In this document: positions 52,441-61,760 of the stretch, in pieces
Layout of the letters: every line of letters starts with the position of its first letter
How positions within the stretch are numbered: position 1 is the stretch's first letter
Source: Candidatus Poribacteria bacterium
Lineage (GTDB): Bacteria; Poribacteria; WGA-4E; WGA-3G
NCBI GenBank assembly: GCA_022828145.1
Contig: JAJEJA010000024.1
Coordinates: 62,001 to 126,000 of the forward strand
Reading direction: 5' to 3'
DNA: 64,000 nt
Notes under the pieces: generated by a model
What the model saw: only the letters and a program-made list of their open reading frames with translations
Told to the model about the DNA's origin: nothing
Database searches by the model: none
Program-made: the position numbers and the translations under genes

Positions 52441-54042
52441 TTAACGGGAAATAACTTTCCCTTCGCCTCGCGGATCAGTACCGCCATCTTGGTAGGATCC
52501 ATCGTTCCAAACACGTATAACGTGTCCTGGTCCACCGATGTTGCTATCTCTTGTTATATCATGACCGAGTTTTTCCAAACCTTCGATTACTTCTGCCCCC
52601 GCACGAGATTCAACCTGAATTGGTTCAGCACCATCGCAATGGAACCGTGGCGCATCTACAGCTGCTTGTGCAGTGCTTTGCAGATCCATCAGACTAACGC
52701 TAATATTAAGTTGATTGTTTGGAATTGTACGTCCCCCAGGGATCCCGTAAGTGGCAAAGGGATTACCGTTCTCCGTGGCAAGGCACGGACCCATGTTATG
52801 TAGGGGTCTTTTCATAGGAGCGATGGAATTCGCTAACCCTGGTCTTGGATCAAAACGACCTACTCCGTGTCCAAAGAGTAGACCCGTACCGGGGACTGTA
52901 ACCATTGAACCGAATCCACCACCGTGTGTCTGTGTCAGGGATACCATATTTCCTTCAGCATCTGCAGTAGAGATATGACTTGTGCAGTACATCGGTTCAT
53001 GGTAGACCACCTCACCTGGTTGTGGTTTCTCAAGTCCCGCCTGCAGTTTTTCACTTAATTCCTCAGTAAAATCGTCTGAAAGTTCACGCGTGATGTCTAT
53101 GTCAACGCAATTTGGATCACCGAAACGACTCAACCTTTCATACCAACAGATTTTCATGGCTTCAGCGAAAAGATGGAATCTTTCAATCGTTGACATAGAT
53201 GCCACTTCAAACTTCTCTACTAATCTGAGCATCTGTAACGTAGTTAATCCACCTGCCCCAAGTGGGGACGTGTATACCGAATAATCACGATATTGTATCC
53301 GATAAGGTTCTGTTATGATTGCCCGGTAATTCTTCAGGTCATCAACTGTGAGACAACCCCCTAATTGTTGAATGTGTGATGCTATTGTATCGGCAATTTT
53401 CCCTTCATAGAATGCAGAATGTCCTCCTTCAGCTACAGCCTCAAGTGTATTTGCCAGGTCTGGGTTTGTAAGGACTTCACCTTTTTTCGATGGTATTCCA
53501 TCTTTTAAAAACACGCGTGCAGTTTCAGGAAATTCCTTTTTCCACCGTTCAGCATTACCCGAAATTCCGCCTCGGTTGGATGAATTTGGTGCATACCCGT
53601 ATCGCGCTGAATTAATCGCAGGTTGTAACACATCAGTGAGAGGTAGTGTTCCGAATTTGTCTAATGTTAAACATAAACCAGCGACAACCCCTGGGACACC
53701 GATAGACAATGGTCCGTGAATGTTTACACGTCCTGGCACACGGTATCCAGCAGGAGTATCAGGAGCATCTTCAATTGTAAACATATCTGCTGAGGCTGCG
53801 CCCGGTGCTGCCGAGTTATAGTCAATTGCGACAACATCCTGGGTCTTCTTCAAATATACTAAAACGCAACCACCGTAGCCAGCAATTCCGTTTTGTGAAG
53901 GTTCTACGACACCTTCTGTGAAGGCAGCAGCAACAGCTGCATCAACAGCATTCCCACCCGCCAAAAGCATATCAAAACCTGCTTTAGCAGTTCGTGGATG
54001 CGGTCCAACCACTGTGCCGTATCTTGTTTTATGGGATTTCAA
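52441..54042 (-). CDS. Gamma-glutamyltransferase-family Ntn hydrolase
   Basis: 533 residues. The large-subunit part includes AGGNAVDAAVAAAFTEGVVEP and GIAGYGGCVLVY. The autocatalytic cleavage nucleophile is Thr at about residue 354 in CTSHISTADAEGNMVSLTQT, and the small subunit has GGRTIPNNQLNISVSLMDL. No signal peptide is seen, unlike periplasmic GGTs, so it may be a cytoplasmic acylase-like member. The Arg that binds the gamma-glutamyl carboxylate in true GGT is not evident, so the substrate is open. Confidence 0.9.
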   Translation of the reverse strand: MKSHKTRYGTVVGPHPRTAKAGFDMLLAGGNAVDAAVAAAFTEGVVEPSQNGIAGYGGCVLVYLKKTQDVVAIDYNSAAPGAASADMFTIEDAPDTPAGYRVPGRVNIHGPLSIGVPGVVAGLCLTLDKFGTLPLTDVLQPAINSARYGYAPNSSNRGGISGNAERWKKEFPETARVFLKDGIPSKKGEVLTNPDLANTLEAVAEGGHSAFYEGKIADTIASHIQQLGGCLTVDDLKNYRAIITEPYRIQYRDYSVYTSPLGAGGLTTLQMLRLVEKFEVASMSTIERFHLFAEAMKICWYERLSRFGDPNCVDIDITRELSDDFTEELSEKLQAGLEKPQPGEVVYHEPMYCTSHISTADAEGNMVSLTQTHGGGFGSMVTVPGTGLLFGHGVGRFDPRPGLANSIAPMKRPLHNMGPCLATENGNPFATYGIPGGRTIPNNQLNISVSLMDLQSTAQAAVDAPRFHCDGAEPIQVESRAGAEVIEGLEKLGHDITRDSNIGGPGHVIRVWNDGSYQDGGTDPRGEGKVISR

Positions 54043-54090
54043 TTAGTATCCTTTCGCAGATTTCACTTAAGTTAGCACTTCTATTCTTTG

Positions 54091-55086
54091 TTAGAATGAG
54101 AGACATCCACCCCCAGGAACATAATGCTGAGAGAAAAATATACCGAATGTAATTGGCATCATATCGTCTCCGGGTAATGAGAAGAAGGGTCTATCTACTC
54201 GTACTTCAAGTTTGAGGCGACTCTTCGTGAGACGAAGCATTGAGATACCTCCGACAAAGTATGCTCCTAACCCAGAATCCTGTCCTGATTCGTCATCATA
54301 ATAGTAGTCATCAAAGAAAGGATCGTAATCATAGTCATACGAATCTTCATAAGATCCACCAAAGATGGAAAGTCCACCGCCTACATAAGGGGATATGTTC
54401 TTTGCATTAAAGAAATAACGACCCCCAATTGACCAAGATGCGAACATATATTCATATTCACTTGCGCTCAACCGAAATTCTGTTCCGACTCCATACTTAG
54501 GTGTTTCATAAGACCACCCAAATTCATATCCCGGATTGGCAGTCGCGTCCGTTCCAGCGATAAAAGCACCGAAAATACCCAAATTCCAGAGCGATTCACC
54601 AGGCGTCTTATTGAGTTCAGCGGCTTCATGAGCAGTAACGGTTTCCATGTCAATAGCTTGGTCAATCTCTTTATCATTGACAAGAGCATCAGCCAATCTC
54701 GGTGCAGCTTTAATCACCTCTTCTATATTATCAATCCACAACTGTTTTTCGTTTAACACCGTCCCTAATGGCATTTCATGACTGAGTTTGACAAGGATTT
54801 TTTGTCCTAATCGGTTAAATGTGATACGATAAACCGTGCCTGAGGTCTTTGTTCTGTCAACCGGATCGTCAACAGAGACACCGAGATTACGCAATTCAGT
54901 AACGATTAACCTGGCGGCACTTTCAGCATCAATCTCCTCAATCCCAGGATGATCTCCTATTAATACAGTAGCAGATTTTGGGTTTTCAGGGGACGAACGC
55001 TGTTGCGCGAAAACTTCAGTATAAGCACACAGTATGAGTAGAACAGTAAAGAACAACGTATATTTAAAAAGAAAGTTCTTTGGCAT
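54091..55086 (-). CDS. Secreted protein with outer-membrane-barrel-like C-terminal half
   Basis: 331 residues. A signal peptide (about 1-27, ...AYTEVFAQ) is followed by an alpha/beta domain (about 38-150, TVLIGDHPGIEEIDAESAARLIV) resembling periplasmic CsgG-like or DUF domains. The C-terminal half (about 165-331) has alternating strands, an acidic Tyr/Asp loop (DYDYDPFFDDYYYDDE, about 258-273) and a final Phe, typical of small outer-membrane barrels. It lies downstream of the three two-TM paralogues in the same orientation. The acidic loop may bind metal, a guess only. Confidence 0.7.
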   Translation of the reverse strand: MPKNFLFKYTLFFTVLLILCAYTEVFAQQRSSPENPKSATVLIGDHPGIEEIDAESAARLIVTELRNLGVSVDDPVDRTKTSGTVYRITFNRLGQKILVKLSHEMPLGTVLNEKQLWIDNIEEVIKAAPRLADALVNDKEIDQAIDMETVTAHEAAELNKTPGESLWNLGIFGAFIAGTDATANPGYEFGWSYETPKYGVGTEFRLSASEYEYMFASWSIGGRYFFNAKNISPYVGGGLSIFGGSYEDSYDYDYDPFFDDYYYDDESGQDSGLGAYFVGGISMLRLTKSRLKLEVRVDRPFFSLPGDDMMPITFGIFFSQHYVPGGGCLSF

Positions 55087-55132
55087 TTTTCCGTAATTCT
55101 CCCCAATTATTTAGCGACGTTATACGTAAAAA

Positions 55133-55462
55133 TTAGTATCGCATACTACCGATACTACCGACCATTGCAAACATTGCTATGACAAGTAGCAAACCCAATC
55201 CACAACTTATTGCAAAACCTATAGCAGCATAGCTCAACTGGATGTTACGTGCCTTTGCTTGGTAGGCCTCGGTGTAATACATTGTATACTCATGGGATTT
55301 TTCAACCATCCTTGAGGCAGGGGGTGTCGGTTGATAGATATAGGCAATGAGGAGTCCTATGAGGGTTATAAAGAACCCCACAACTACCCATAGTATTTTA
55401 CTAACATCAGTTTCGGCATCTTGTTCTGCAACCATGCGTGCTTGGTTTACATCATTGTTCAT
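55133..55462 (-). CDS. Two-TM protein, tandem paralogue C
   Basis: 109 residues. It shares the family pattern D-A-E-T-D-V-S-K-I-L-W, a first helix, LIAYIYQPTPPASRMVEKS, YYTEAYQAKARNIQLSYAAIG and a second helix. The loop between the helices is the most conserved part. The family is unknown to me. AGGAG lies eight bases before the ATG. It is the last of three tandem copies. Confidence 0.78.
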   Translation of the reverse strand: MNNDVNQARMVAEQDAETDVSKILWVVVGFFITLIGLLIAYIYQPTPPASRMVEKSHEYTMYYTEAYQAKARNIQLSYAAIGFAISCGLGLLLVIAMFAMVGSIGSMRY

Positions 55463-55523
55463 CTTTTAAACTCCTTTTTGTGTAGCGATAATAGAATCAG
55501 AATAGTCAATTACAATTTGTTTT

Positions 55524-55547
55524 GTGCGATTTGGAAATCGTACCTAC
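55524..55547. repeat. GTAG-headed palindrome, TACGATTTCCAAATCG type
   Basis: On the minus strand GTAGGTACGATTTCCAAATC plus GCAC, a GTAG head with a CGATTT/AAATCG hairpin. The bases after it (ACCGGCTTGACGAAATCAGA) resemble the right part of miniature element copy 2, so it may be a decayed relative. Confidence 0.6.
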
Positions 55548-55602
55548 CGGCTTGACGAAATCAGAATTACCTGATTATTTAATCAATCTTCATATCGTCA
55601 AC

Positions 55603-55956
55603 TTAGAAAAAATCAGAAAAGAAATTAGAAAAGAACATAAAACTCCCTGCCGTATATGTAAACATTGTAATCCAACCTATTATTAAAAACCCAAATGGCA
55701 CTATACATCCAATGATTGAATAAGTGAGTTGGATACTTCTTGATTTGTTTTTATATGCTTCCGTATAGAACAGTCTAAATTCCTCTGATTTATCAAAGAA
55801 ACGCGTTGCAGGTGGTGGTGGTTGATAAATATACGCAATTAGTATTCCAATCCAGTTTAATGCCACACCTGCAACAAGCCAGATTATCTTGTTAACATCA
55901 TTTTGGGCATCAGTTTCAGCTGAAATATACGTTTGATGTTGATTGGCATTCATCAT
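55603..55956 (-). CDS. Two-TM protein, tandem paralogue B
   Basis: 117 residues, same layout as its neighbours: DAQNDVNKIIWLVAGVALNW, IAYIYQPPPPATRFFDKSEE, FYTEAYKNKSRSIQLTYSIIG, and a second helix with a Phe-rich tail (SFMFFSNFFSDFF) that the others lack. GGAGG precedes a double ATG (55956/55953), and the second ATG has the better spacing. Confidence 0.78.
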   Translation of the reverse strand: MMNANQHQTYISAETDAQNDVNKIIWLVAGVALNWIGILIAYIYQPPPPATRFFDKSEEFRLFYTEAYKNKSRSIQLTYSIIGCIVPFGFLIIGWITMFTYTAGSFMFFSNFFSDFF

Positions 55957-56139
55957 CCAGCCTCCATAGATTTAGTACCTTTACTTCTGTATATTACCTG
56001 ATTTTGCATTCATCTTCAACCTTTTTTCAATCTGTATAAATATGCGCTGTTTTTCCTCGTTTGGATTTACAGTAAAACACAATTCAGCATAAACTTAGCA
56101 TCTGCTAAGCGTAAACGTCCATTTAATCTTTGTGAATAA

Positions 56140-56496
56140 TCAACCTACGTATTCTCTTAAATCTGAAAACTCTGAATACATTATGAACATGAATGCAATG
56201 TAAATTAGTATCAAAGTAAACATCAAAGCCAGAACGACAAGAAATCCGATGACTGCAAATTTGACTTGGATATTCCGTGATGTTGATTTATATTTTTCGG
56301 TATAGAATACAATATACTCCTGTGTTTTCTCAAAAGTGCGCGTTGCGGGTGGTGCCTGTTGATAGATGTAAGCAATGAGAATCCCAACGACGTTTAAGGC
56401 TAACCCAACGAAAAACCAGAGGAGCTTGTTTGTATCTGATTGAGCGTCTCGTTCACCGTCTATTTGCATCTGTTGTCGATTTACACTATTCTCCAT
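56140..56496 (-). CDS. Two-TM protein, tandem paralogue A
   Basis: 118 residues. Pattern: DAQSDTNKLLWFFVGLALNV, IAYIYQQAPPATRTFEKTQE, FYTEKYKSTSRNIQVKFAVIG, then the second helix. Its ribosome site AGGAGG lies in the last codons of the Gfo/Idh/MocA gene, whose stop is 3 bases before this ATG, so it is translationally tied to that enzyme. The 183-base gap to the next paralogue holds no feature I can name. Confidence 0.8.
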   Translation of the reverse strand: MENSVNRQQMQIDGERDAQSDTNKLLWFFVGLALNVVGILIAYIYQQAPPATRTFEKTQEYIVFYTEKYKSTSRNIQVKFAVIGFLVVLALMFTLILIYIAFMFIMYSEFSDLREYVG

Positions 56497-56499
56497 GAC

Positions 56500-57552
56500 T
56501 TAACCTCCTATTTCAATAGCACGTCTTACTATAGTTGCTTTTCTTGCAGCATCAATAATTGCCAGGTTATGATAGGCTTTCTCTGGACTAATTGGCAGCG
56601 ATTCACCTTTACTGAGGGCATTAAATGTGGCTTTAAAATAGCCTTGATGTCCACTTGCATCTTTGAGTCCCTCCTCATCAAGGGTTGGCAGTTCAACCTG
56701 TTTCCATCCGTTAGACCGTGTATATTGAGATAGCGCGTCTTTAACATTATAGCGATGTCTTATCCGCAGCGAACCTTCATTTGCATGGACTTCACACCAG
56801 CCAAAGTCTGTTGCCGGAACACACCATGCCCCCGAGATTGTCGTGATTGCACCGTTTTCATGTTCACAGAGAATCGCCGCAAGGTCGTCAACATCTATAT
56901 CAAGACGCATCGTCTTAACACGTGCTTCAACATAACGCACTGGAGACTGAATCAGTGTGCAGACAGAATAGATTTCATGATAACTCGTATCACTAATACA
57001 ACCACCGCCTCTGGATTTACTTGCACGCCATGCAAGAGCAGGCGTGGGGTGATTTGCAGAGAAGTCAGCAGGCTTGAGACCCATCCCGGTACTTCGTCCA
57101 TAATAGGTTTCGCCGATTTCTGGCAACATGCCAATTGCTGTTTGCATACCCGCCGTATATAGGTAGTTATGCACAACTGTATATGGCACACTATTGCTAT
57201 TAATCGCTTCCAAAATCCTATCTGCTTCTTCAAGAGAGGTTGCCATCGGTTTCTCAGATATTATTGCGACATTTGCTGATGCTGCTTCAATAACCTGTTC
57301 TGCGTGTAATGCATGTGGTGTGGCGATTACGACAGCATCAATGTCAGTCTTTGTAAGCATTTCTCGATATTCAGTGTATCGGTTGTGTGTCGGCACGTTG
57401 AAGTCTTGACCAACCGTCTCAAGATTCTCAGGAACAACATCTGCTACCGCTGTTACCTTTACCATCTTTGAGAGCGAATGGTATGCACGCGCATGCGTTT
57501 TTTGAACTATACCCCCACAACCTATGAGACCTAAACGAATTGGTGAAGTCAT
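56500..57552 (-). CDS. Gfo/Idh/MocA-family oxidoreductase 1
   Basis: 350 residues. The N-terminal Rossmann domain has GLIGCGGIVQKTHARAY, DAVVIATPHALHAEQV and ISEKPMA (the conserved EKP lysine). The C-terminal alpha/beta domain contains GGCISDTSYHEIYS with the conserved Asp-x3-His. It uses NAD(P) to oxidise or reduce a sugar, inositol or similar polyol. It is first in a probable transcript with the two-TM genes. Confidence 0.92.
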   Translation of the reverse strand: MTSPIRLGLIGCGGIVQKTHARAYHSLSKMVKVTAVADVVPENLETVGQDFNVPTHNRYTEYREMLTKTDIDAVVIATPHALHAEQVIEAASANVAIISEKPMATSLEEADRILEAINSNSVPYTVVHNYLYTAGMQTAIGMLPEIGETYYGRSTGMGLKPADFSANHPTPALAWRASKSRGGGCISDTSYHEIYSVCTLIQSPVRYVEARVKTMRLDIDVDDLAAILCEHENGAITTISGAWCVPATDFGWCEVHANEGSLRIRHRYNVKDALSQYTRSNGWKQVELPTLDEEGLKDASGHQGYFKATFNALSKGESLPISPEKAYHNLAIIDAARKATIVRRAIEIGG

Positions 57553-57621
57553 AATGTTTCTCCTTACAAGTAGTCTACCACATTTTAGTTTTATATAAAA
57601 GGTTTTTATGAAAACTTATCA

Positions 57622-57772
57622 ACGCGAGTTTGATAAATCAAAACAAATAACTACGTAGGTTGGGTTGAGGCACGAAACCCAACATCTTGACCCATTATAG
57701 AGCAATACGTGTCGGGTTTCGTACCTCAACTCGACCTACAACGCATATTGCATTTAATTATCAAACTCACGT
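57622..57772. mobile_element. Miniature element copy 4 (GTTGGGTTGAGG core)
   Basis: Ends ACGCGAGTTTGATAAATCA (57622-57640) and TTATCAAACTCACGT (57758-57772). The core pairs GTAGGTTGGGTTGAGGCACG at 57655 with an inverted, partly mutated partner at 57709-57739. It has the same core as copy 1. It lies between the divergent Gfo/Idh/MocA and S10 genes; no clear target duplication. Confidence 0.8.
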
Positions 57773-57807
57773 TAACAGGTTTTTTGCAACATCGATCCAA
57801 TAAGATA

Positions 57808-57816
57808 TGCTATAAT
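57808..57816 (+). promoter_or_regulatory. Extended -10 promoter for the S10 peptidase gene
   Basis: TGCTATAAT: a perfect TATAAT preceded by the TGn extension, with no convincing -35 box. Initiation near 57823 gives a short leader of about 28 bases before the ATG at 57851. Confidence 0.5.
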
Positions 57817-57850
57817 GGCACTATATATTTTCAATTGAAAGGCACAAATT

Positions 57851-59347
57851 ATGAGTCAAGACAAAAAGAATGATACTGAAGAGAACAAGTCTGATGAAAA
57901 CAGTAATTCAGAACCTGAAGATAACCTTTCTGTTACACAGCATAGTGTAACAATAAATGGTAAGGAGTTGAATTACACCGCAACGACTGGCACATTGGTT
58001 TTAAAGGAAGAAACCGATAAAGAGGGTGAAAAACCTAAAGCGTCAATATTCTTTGTCGCCTATACTTTAGACGACGTCGAAGACACGTCAAAACGTCCGG
58101 TGACTTTCTCATTTAACGGTGGACCTGGTTCTTCATCCGTGTGGTTGCATTTAGGTGTGTTGGGACCGAGACGCGTAAAACCTGATGAACACGGAAATCC
58201 ACCACAACCCCCATATCAACTAACGAATAACGAATTTTCTATTCTGGATAAGACGGATCTCGTCTTTATTGATCCTGTGAGTACAGGTTTCAGTAGAGCT
58301 GTACCGGGTGAAGAAGCGAAACAGTTCCACGGATTTCAGAAAGATATTGAGTCAGTCGGTAATTTTATTTTACTCTACTTGGGACGTTACCAGCGTTGGC
58401 GTTCACCCAAATTCCTAATTGGCGAAAGCTACGGAACAACGCGAGCATGCGGACTGTCTGGATACCTGCAAGACAAACGTGGTATGTATCTCAACGGTAT
58501 CATGCTCGTTTCGGTCGTGCTAAACTTCCAAACCATTCGCTTTGCTGCTGGGAATGATCTACCCTATATCCTCTTTTTGCCAACTTATACAGCAACAGCC
58601 TATTGGCATAACAGGTTAGATCAATTGGAAACTGATACTGAAGACAGTTTTGAGAAGATATTAGAGGACGTAAGAGAATTTGCATTAGGTGACTATACGC
58701 TTGCTTTGATGCAAGGTTCTAACCTGTCAGACCGTAGAAGACAAGCGATAGTTAAGAAATTAGCAACGTATACGGGTCTGTCAACTGATTACATTGAGAA
58801 GACAGATTTAAGAATCAAGATCAATCGGTTCTGTAAGGAGCTCCTCAGGGATGAAGGAGAAACGGTCGGACGGTTTGATAGCCGCTTTAAAGGTATAGAC
58901 CGGGATTCTGCCGGAGAAAACTATGAATATGATCCAAGTTCTGCGGTTATCCAAGGTGCATATACTGCAACATTAAACGATTATGTCCGGGGTGACCTAC
59001 AGTTTGAGAGTGATCTCCCTTATGAAATACTGAGTGGACGCGTACATCCTTGGAATTATGGGGGACATCAGAACGAATATGTCAACGTTGCCGATACATT
59101 GCGGAAAGCAATGACAACGAATCCTGCCTTGAAAGTCTATGTTGCTAACGGTTACTTTGATTTAGCGACACCGTTTCTGGCTTCAGAATATACCTTTACG
59201 CACCTCGGTCTTGATAAATCGTTGCAGGACAACATTACTATGGCATATTACGGTGCGGGACACATGATGTATATTGATATGGACGAGTTAGAGAAAATGA
59301 AAGCGGATATGGACGCGTATCTTGATGCTACGCTTTCTATATTATAA
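57851..59347 (+). CDS. Serine carboxypeptidase-like protein (peptidase S10)
   Basis: 498 residues with no signal peptide; the first 30 are acidic and disordered. The S10 family is marked by SFNGGPGSSSVWLHLG (oxyanion region), the nucleophile Ser193 in GESYG, Asp437 in NGYFDLATP and His471 in GAGHMMY, a complete catalytic triad. S10 enzymes are mainly eukaryotic but a bacterial branch of this kind is known. It would remove C-terminal residues from peptides; the lack of a signal suggests cytoplasmic action or non-classical export. Confidence 0.92.
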   Translation: MSQDKKNDTEENKSDENSNSEPEDNLSVTQHSVTINGKELNYTATTGTLVLKEETDKEGEKPKASIFFVAYTLDDVEDTSKRPVTFSFNGGPGSSSVWLHLGVLGPRRVKPDEHGNPPQPPYQLTNNEFSILDKTDLVFIDPVSTGFSRAVPGEEAKQFHGFQKDIESVGNFILLYLGRYQRWRSPKFLIGESYGTTRACGLSGYLQDKRGMYLNGIMLVSVVLNFQTIRFAAGNDLPYILFLPTYTATAYWHNRLDQLETDTEDSFEKILEDVREFALGDYTLALMQGSNLSDRRRQAIVKKLATYTGLSTDYIEKTDLRIKINRFCKELLRDEGETVGRFDSRFKGIDRDSAGENYEYDPSSAVIQGAYTATLNDYVRGDLQFESDLPYEILSGRVHPWNYGGHQNEYVNVADTLRKAMTTNPALKVYVANGYFDLATPFLASEYTFTHLGLDKSLQDNITMAYYGAGHMMYIDMDELEKMKADMDAYLDATLSIL

Positions 59348-59394
59348 TGGCTGATCTATAATGCACTGATCTATTGCTTTGTCAACATTTTATT

Positions 59395-59465
59395 GTAGGT
59401 CGCGATTCGGAGATCGCTCCTACCGTTGGGTTGCTTATGGTAGGAGGGAACTCCGATTCCCGACC
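59395..59465. repeat. GTAG-headed palindrome pair, GAGCGATCTCCGAATCGC type
   Basis: GTAGGTCGCGATTCGGAGAT ... CCTAC at 59395-59423 (GTAG at both ends) and GTAGGAGGGAACTCCGATTC at 59440-59459 followed by CCGACC. Same family as 47824-47886 in the opposite order. It lies in the 161-base gap before the second Gfo/Idh/MocA gene. Confidence 0.82.
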
Positions 59466-59508
59466 CTATCAAGTCTATCAATTAGCACTTGTATACTGAA
59501 GGATCTAC

Positions 59509-60555
59509 ATGAGTTATCAAAGAGACTTTGAAAAGAGACTCAACGTAGCAGTCGTCGGAATCGGATCACACGCCTATCGGAATGTTCTGCCGACTATGAC
59601 GTTTCTTCCGGTGAAGCTAAATGCCTTCTGTGATGTCAATCTTGAACGCGCCAAGTTGACTGCCAGACAGTATGGTGTTAAAAGATGTTATAAAGAAATG
59701 GGAGACATGTTACGGTCTGAGGAATTAGATGCGGTATTTCTATGCGTACCGCCTCGCCTCCACCCAGAACTGACGTGTGAAGCGTTAGATGCTGGCATGC
59801 ATGTCTGGTTAGAAAAACCGCCAGGCATGTTCGTAAGTGAAATTGAGACGATGATCCGTCACCGAAATGACCGTATTGTAGTTGTAGGATTCAAGAAGGC
59901 ATTTATGCCTGCTACACAGAAGATCATAGAAATCTTCAACACAGATGTATACGGTCCTTTGCGGACTCTGTTAGGTGTCTATCCGATGATTATTCCAAGT
60001 GATGGGGAACGGATCCTGCGTGAACGTGAACATACCAACTGGCTTCAAAATGGTGTTCATCCTTTATCGTTGTTGTTGGCAGTAGGTGGAAAAGTTTCTG
60101 CTGTTACTGTTCACCGTGCAAAACATGGTGGTGGTGTGTGTATCATTGAATTCACAAACGGTGCAATGGCAAACTTCCATTTAGCAGATGGGGCAAGACA
60201 TGGACAACCATCTGAACTCTATCAGTTTTTCGGAGATGGATGCCATGCTGAGATACGGAACGGTACGCAGGTACTGCTGCAACGCGGCATGCAATTTGAC
60301 TATAGAGACAGCACAAGTTTTATGACAGAAGGTTTCGATAGCGGTGCAATAGTGTGGGAACCACAGAATTCACTCGGTACACTTGAAAACAAGGGACTTT
60401 TCATACAAGGTTTCTACCAAGAGATGCGTTATTTCTGTGACTGTATCTTGAAAGGAGAACCCGCTGATATGGGATCGCTTGAGTTTGCATTGGACGTGAT
60501 GAAGGTGTATGAAGCGGGATTGCTATCCAACGCGGATAGGGTTGAAATCAGATAA
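59509..60555 (+). CDS. Gfo/Idh/MocA-family oxidoreductase 2
   Basis: 348 residues. Rossmann motif [11 protein letters not shown], then [15 protein letters not shown] and [10 protein letters not shown] (EKP Lys). The C-terminal domain includes [18 protein letters not shown], where the usual D-x3-H is N-x2-H, so the catalytic Asp may be altered. AAGGA precedes the ATG. The aldo/keto reductase gene follows 44 bases downstream; together they could interconvert a sugar derivative. Confidence 0.9.
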   Translation: MSYQRDFEKRLNVAVVGIGSHAYRNVLPTMTFLPVKLNAFCDVNLERAKLTARQYGVKRCYKEMGDMLRSEELDAVFLCVPPRLHPELTCEALDAGMHVWLEKPPGMFVSEIETMIRHRNDRIVVVGFKKAFMPATQKIIEIFNTDVYGPLRTLLGVYPMIIPSDGERILREREHTNWLQNGVHPLSLLLAVGGKVSAVTVHRAKHGGGVCIIEFTNGAMANFHLADGARHGQPSELYQFFGDGCHAEIRNGTQVLLQRGMQFDYRDSTSFMTEGFDSGAIVWEPQNSLGTLENKGLFIQGFYQEMRYFCDCILKGEPADMGSLEFALDVMKVYEAGLLSNADRVEIR

Positions 60556-60599
60556 AACGAAACCACTGAATACCTAAATCCTTGTGCTATGGAGGAATC

Positions 60600-61619
60600 G
60601 TGGAATATAGAAGACTTGGAAACTGCGGATTGAAAGTATCCGAAATCTGTTTGGGAACGATGACATTCGGTCATGGTACTGATGAAGATGAATCTAAACA
60701 GATGGTACATCTGGCTTGGGATACAGGGGTCAATTTCTTTGATACTGCTAACTCATATTCGGAAGGAGAATCAGAAAAACTTCTCGGAAAAGCACTTAAA
60801 GGCAGACGACAGGATGCTGTTGTTGCAACCAAGTTTTTCAATCCAATGGGAACAGGGATAAACGATTCTGGCATGTCTCGTGTACATATCATGCAAGCGA
60901 TTGACGATAGTCTCAAACGTCTACAGATGGATTATGTGGACATTTACTACATACATCACGTTGATACACAAACTCCTTTAGAAGAGATGTTGCGTGCGTT
61001 AGATGACCTTGTACGTGCCGGGAAGGTGCGTTATATTGCATGCAGCAACTATCAAGCCTGGAGATTGTCTGAAGCATTGTACCTAAGTGAATCGCTCAAC
61101 TTGGAGAAATTTGTATGCTATCAACCACAATACAGTCTCGTTGTCCGCGACATTGAGCAAGAGTTGGTTCCGCTTTGTGAATATAAAGGTTTGGGGATAG
61201 TCGTGTGGAGTCCATTAGCTGGAGGATTCCTTTCTGGCAAATACAAACCAGGAGAACGGACCCAACAAGGCTCACGTTCCGAAGAGGGTTGGGCATTTCC
61301 ATACCGTTATTTTGCTGAAAATGCAGATGAAACCTTGCATAAGCTTCTTGAAGTAGCGGACAAATTACGACGAAGTCCGGCTCAAGTCGATCTCAGATGG
61401 GTACTTGAACAACGCGCGATTACCTCTGTGATTGTCGGTGCCCGAAATACGCAACATTTACTGGATAACCTTGGTGCAAACGAGTGGAAGTTAGAAGGTG
61501 ACGCATTAGCAAGCTTAAATGAAATTTCATTTCTACCTGACCGATATCCAGAAAACATGGAAAAAAATATGCACGAACGACGAGACAGTGCAGTTAGAAT
61601 GCCACTACGGTTTTCTTGA
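60600..61619 (+). CDS. Aldo/keto reductase
   Basis: 339 residues from GTG 60600 (GGAGG four to five bases upstream; an earlier TTG would include that site). The catalytic tetrad is visible: Asp in FFDTANSYSEGESEKLLG, Tyr in the same block, Lys in VVATKFF, His in YYIHHVD. The C-terminal NADP-binding part is SVIVGARNTQHLLDNLGA. It resembles the KcnAB/YghZ-like group that acts on small aldehydes or ketones. Confidence 0.93.
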   Translation: MEYRRLGNCGLKVSEICLGTMTFGHGTDEDESKQMVHLAWDTGVNFFDTANSYSEGESEKLLGKALKGRRQDAVVATKFFNPMGTGINDSGMSRVHIMQAIDDSLKRLQMDYVDIYYIHHVDTQTPLEEMLRALDDLVRAGKVRYIACSNYQAWRLSEALYLSESLNLEKFVCYQPQYSLVVRDIEQELVPLCEYKGLGIVVWSPLAGGFLSGKYKPGERTQQGSRSEEGWAFPYRYFAENADETLHKLLEVADKLRRSPAQVDLRWVLEQRAITSVIVGARNTQHLLDNLGANEWKLEGDALASLNEISFLPDRYPENMEKNMHERRDSAVRMPLRFS

Positions 61620-61760
61620 CAGGATAATATACATTACTTCAATTCAACACACTTACCGAATGCGTGGAAAAACCGAACTTTTCTCAAAAATATCAGACTA
61701 AAAAATTAACTGGAATTAATTGAGCCGGTAAGGTAATATTGCTTTGTCAATTCCTATTTT

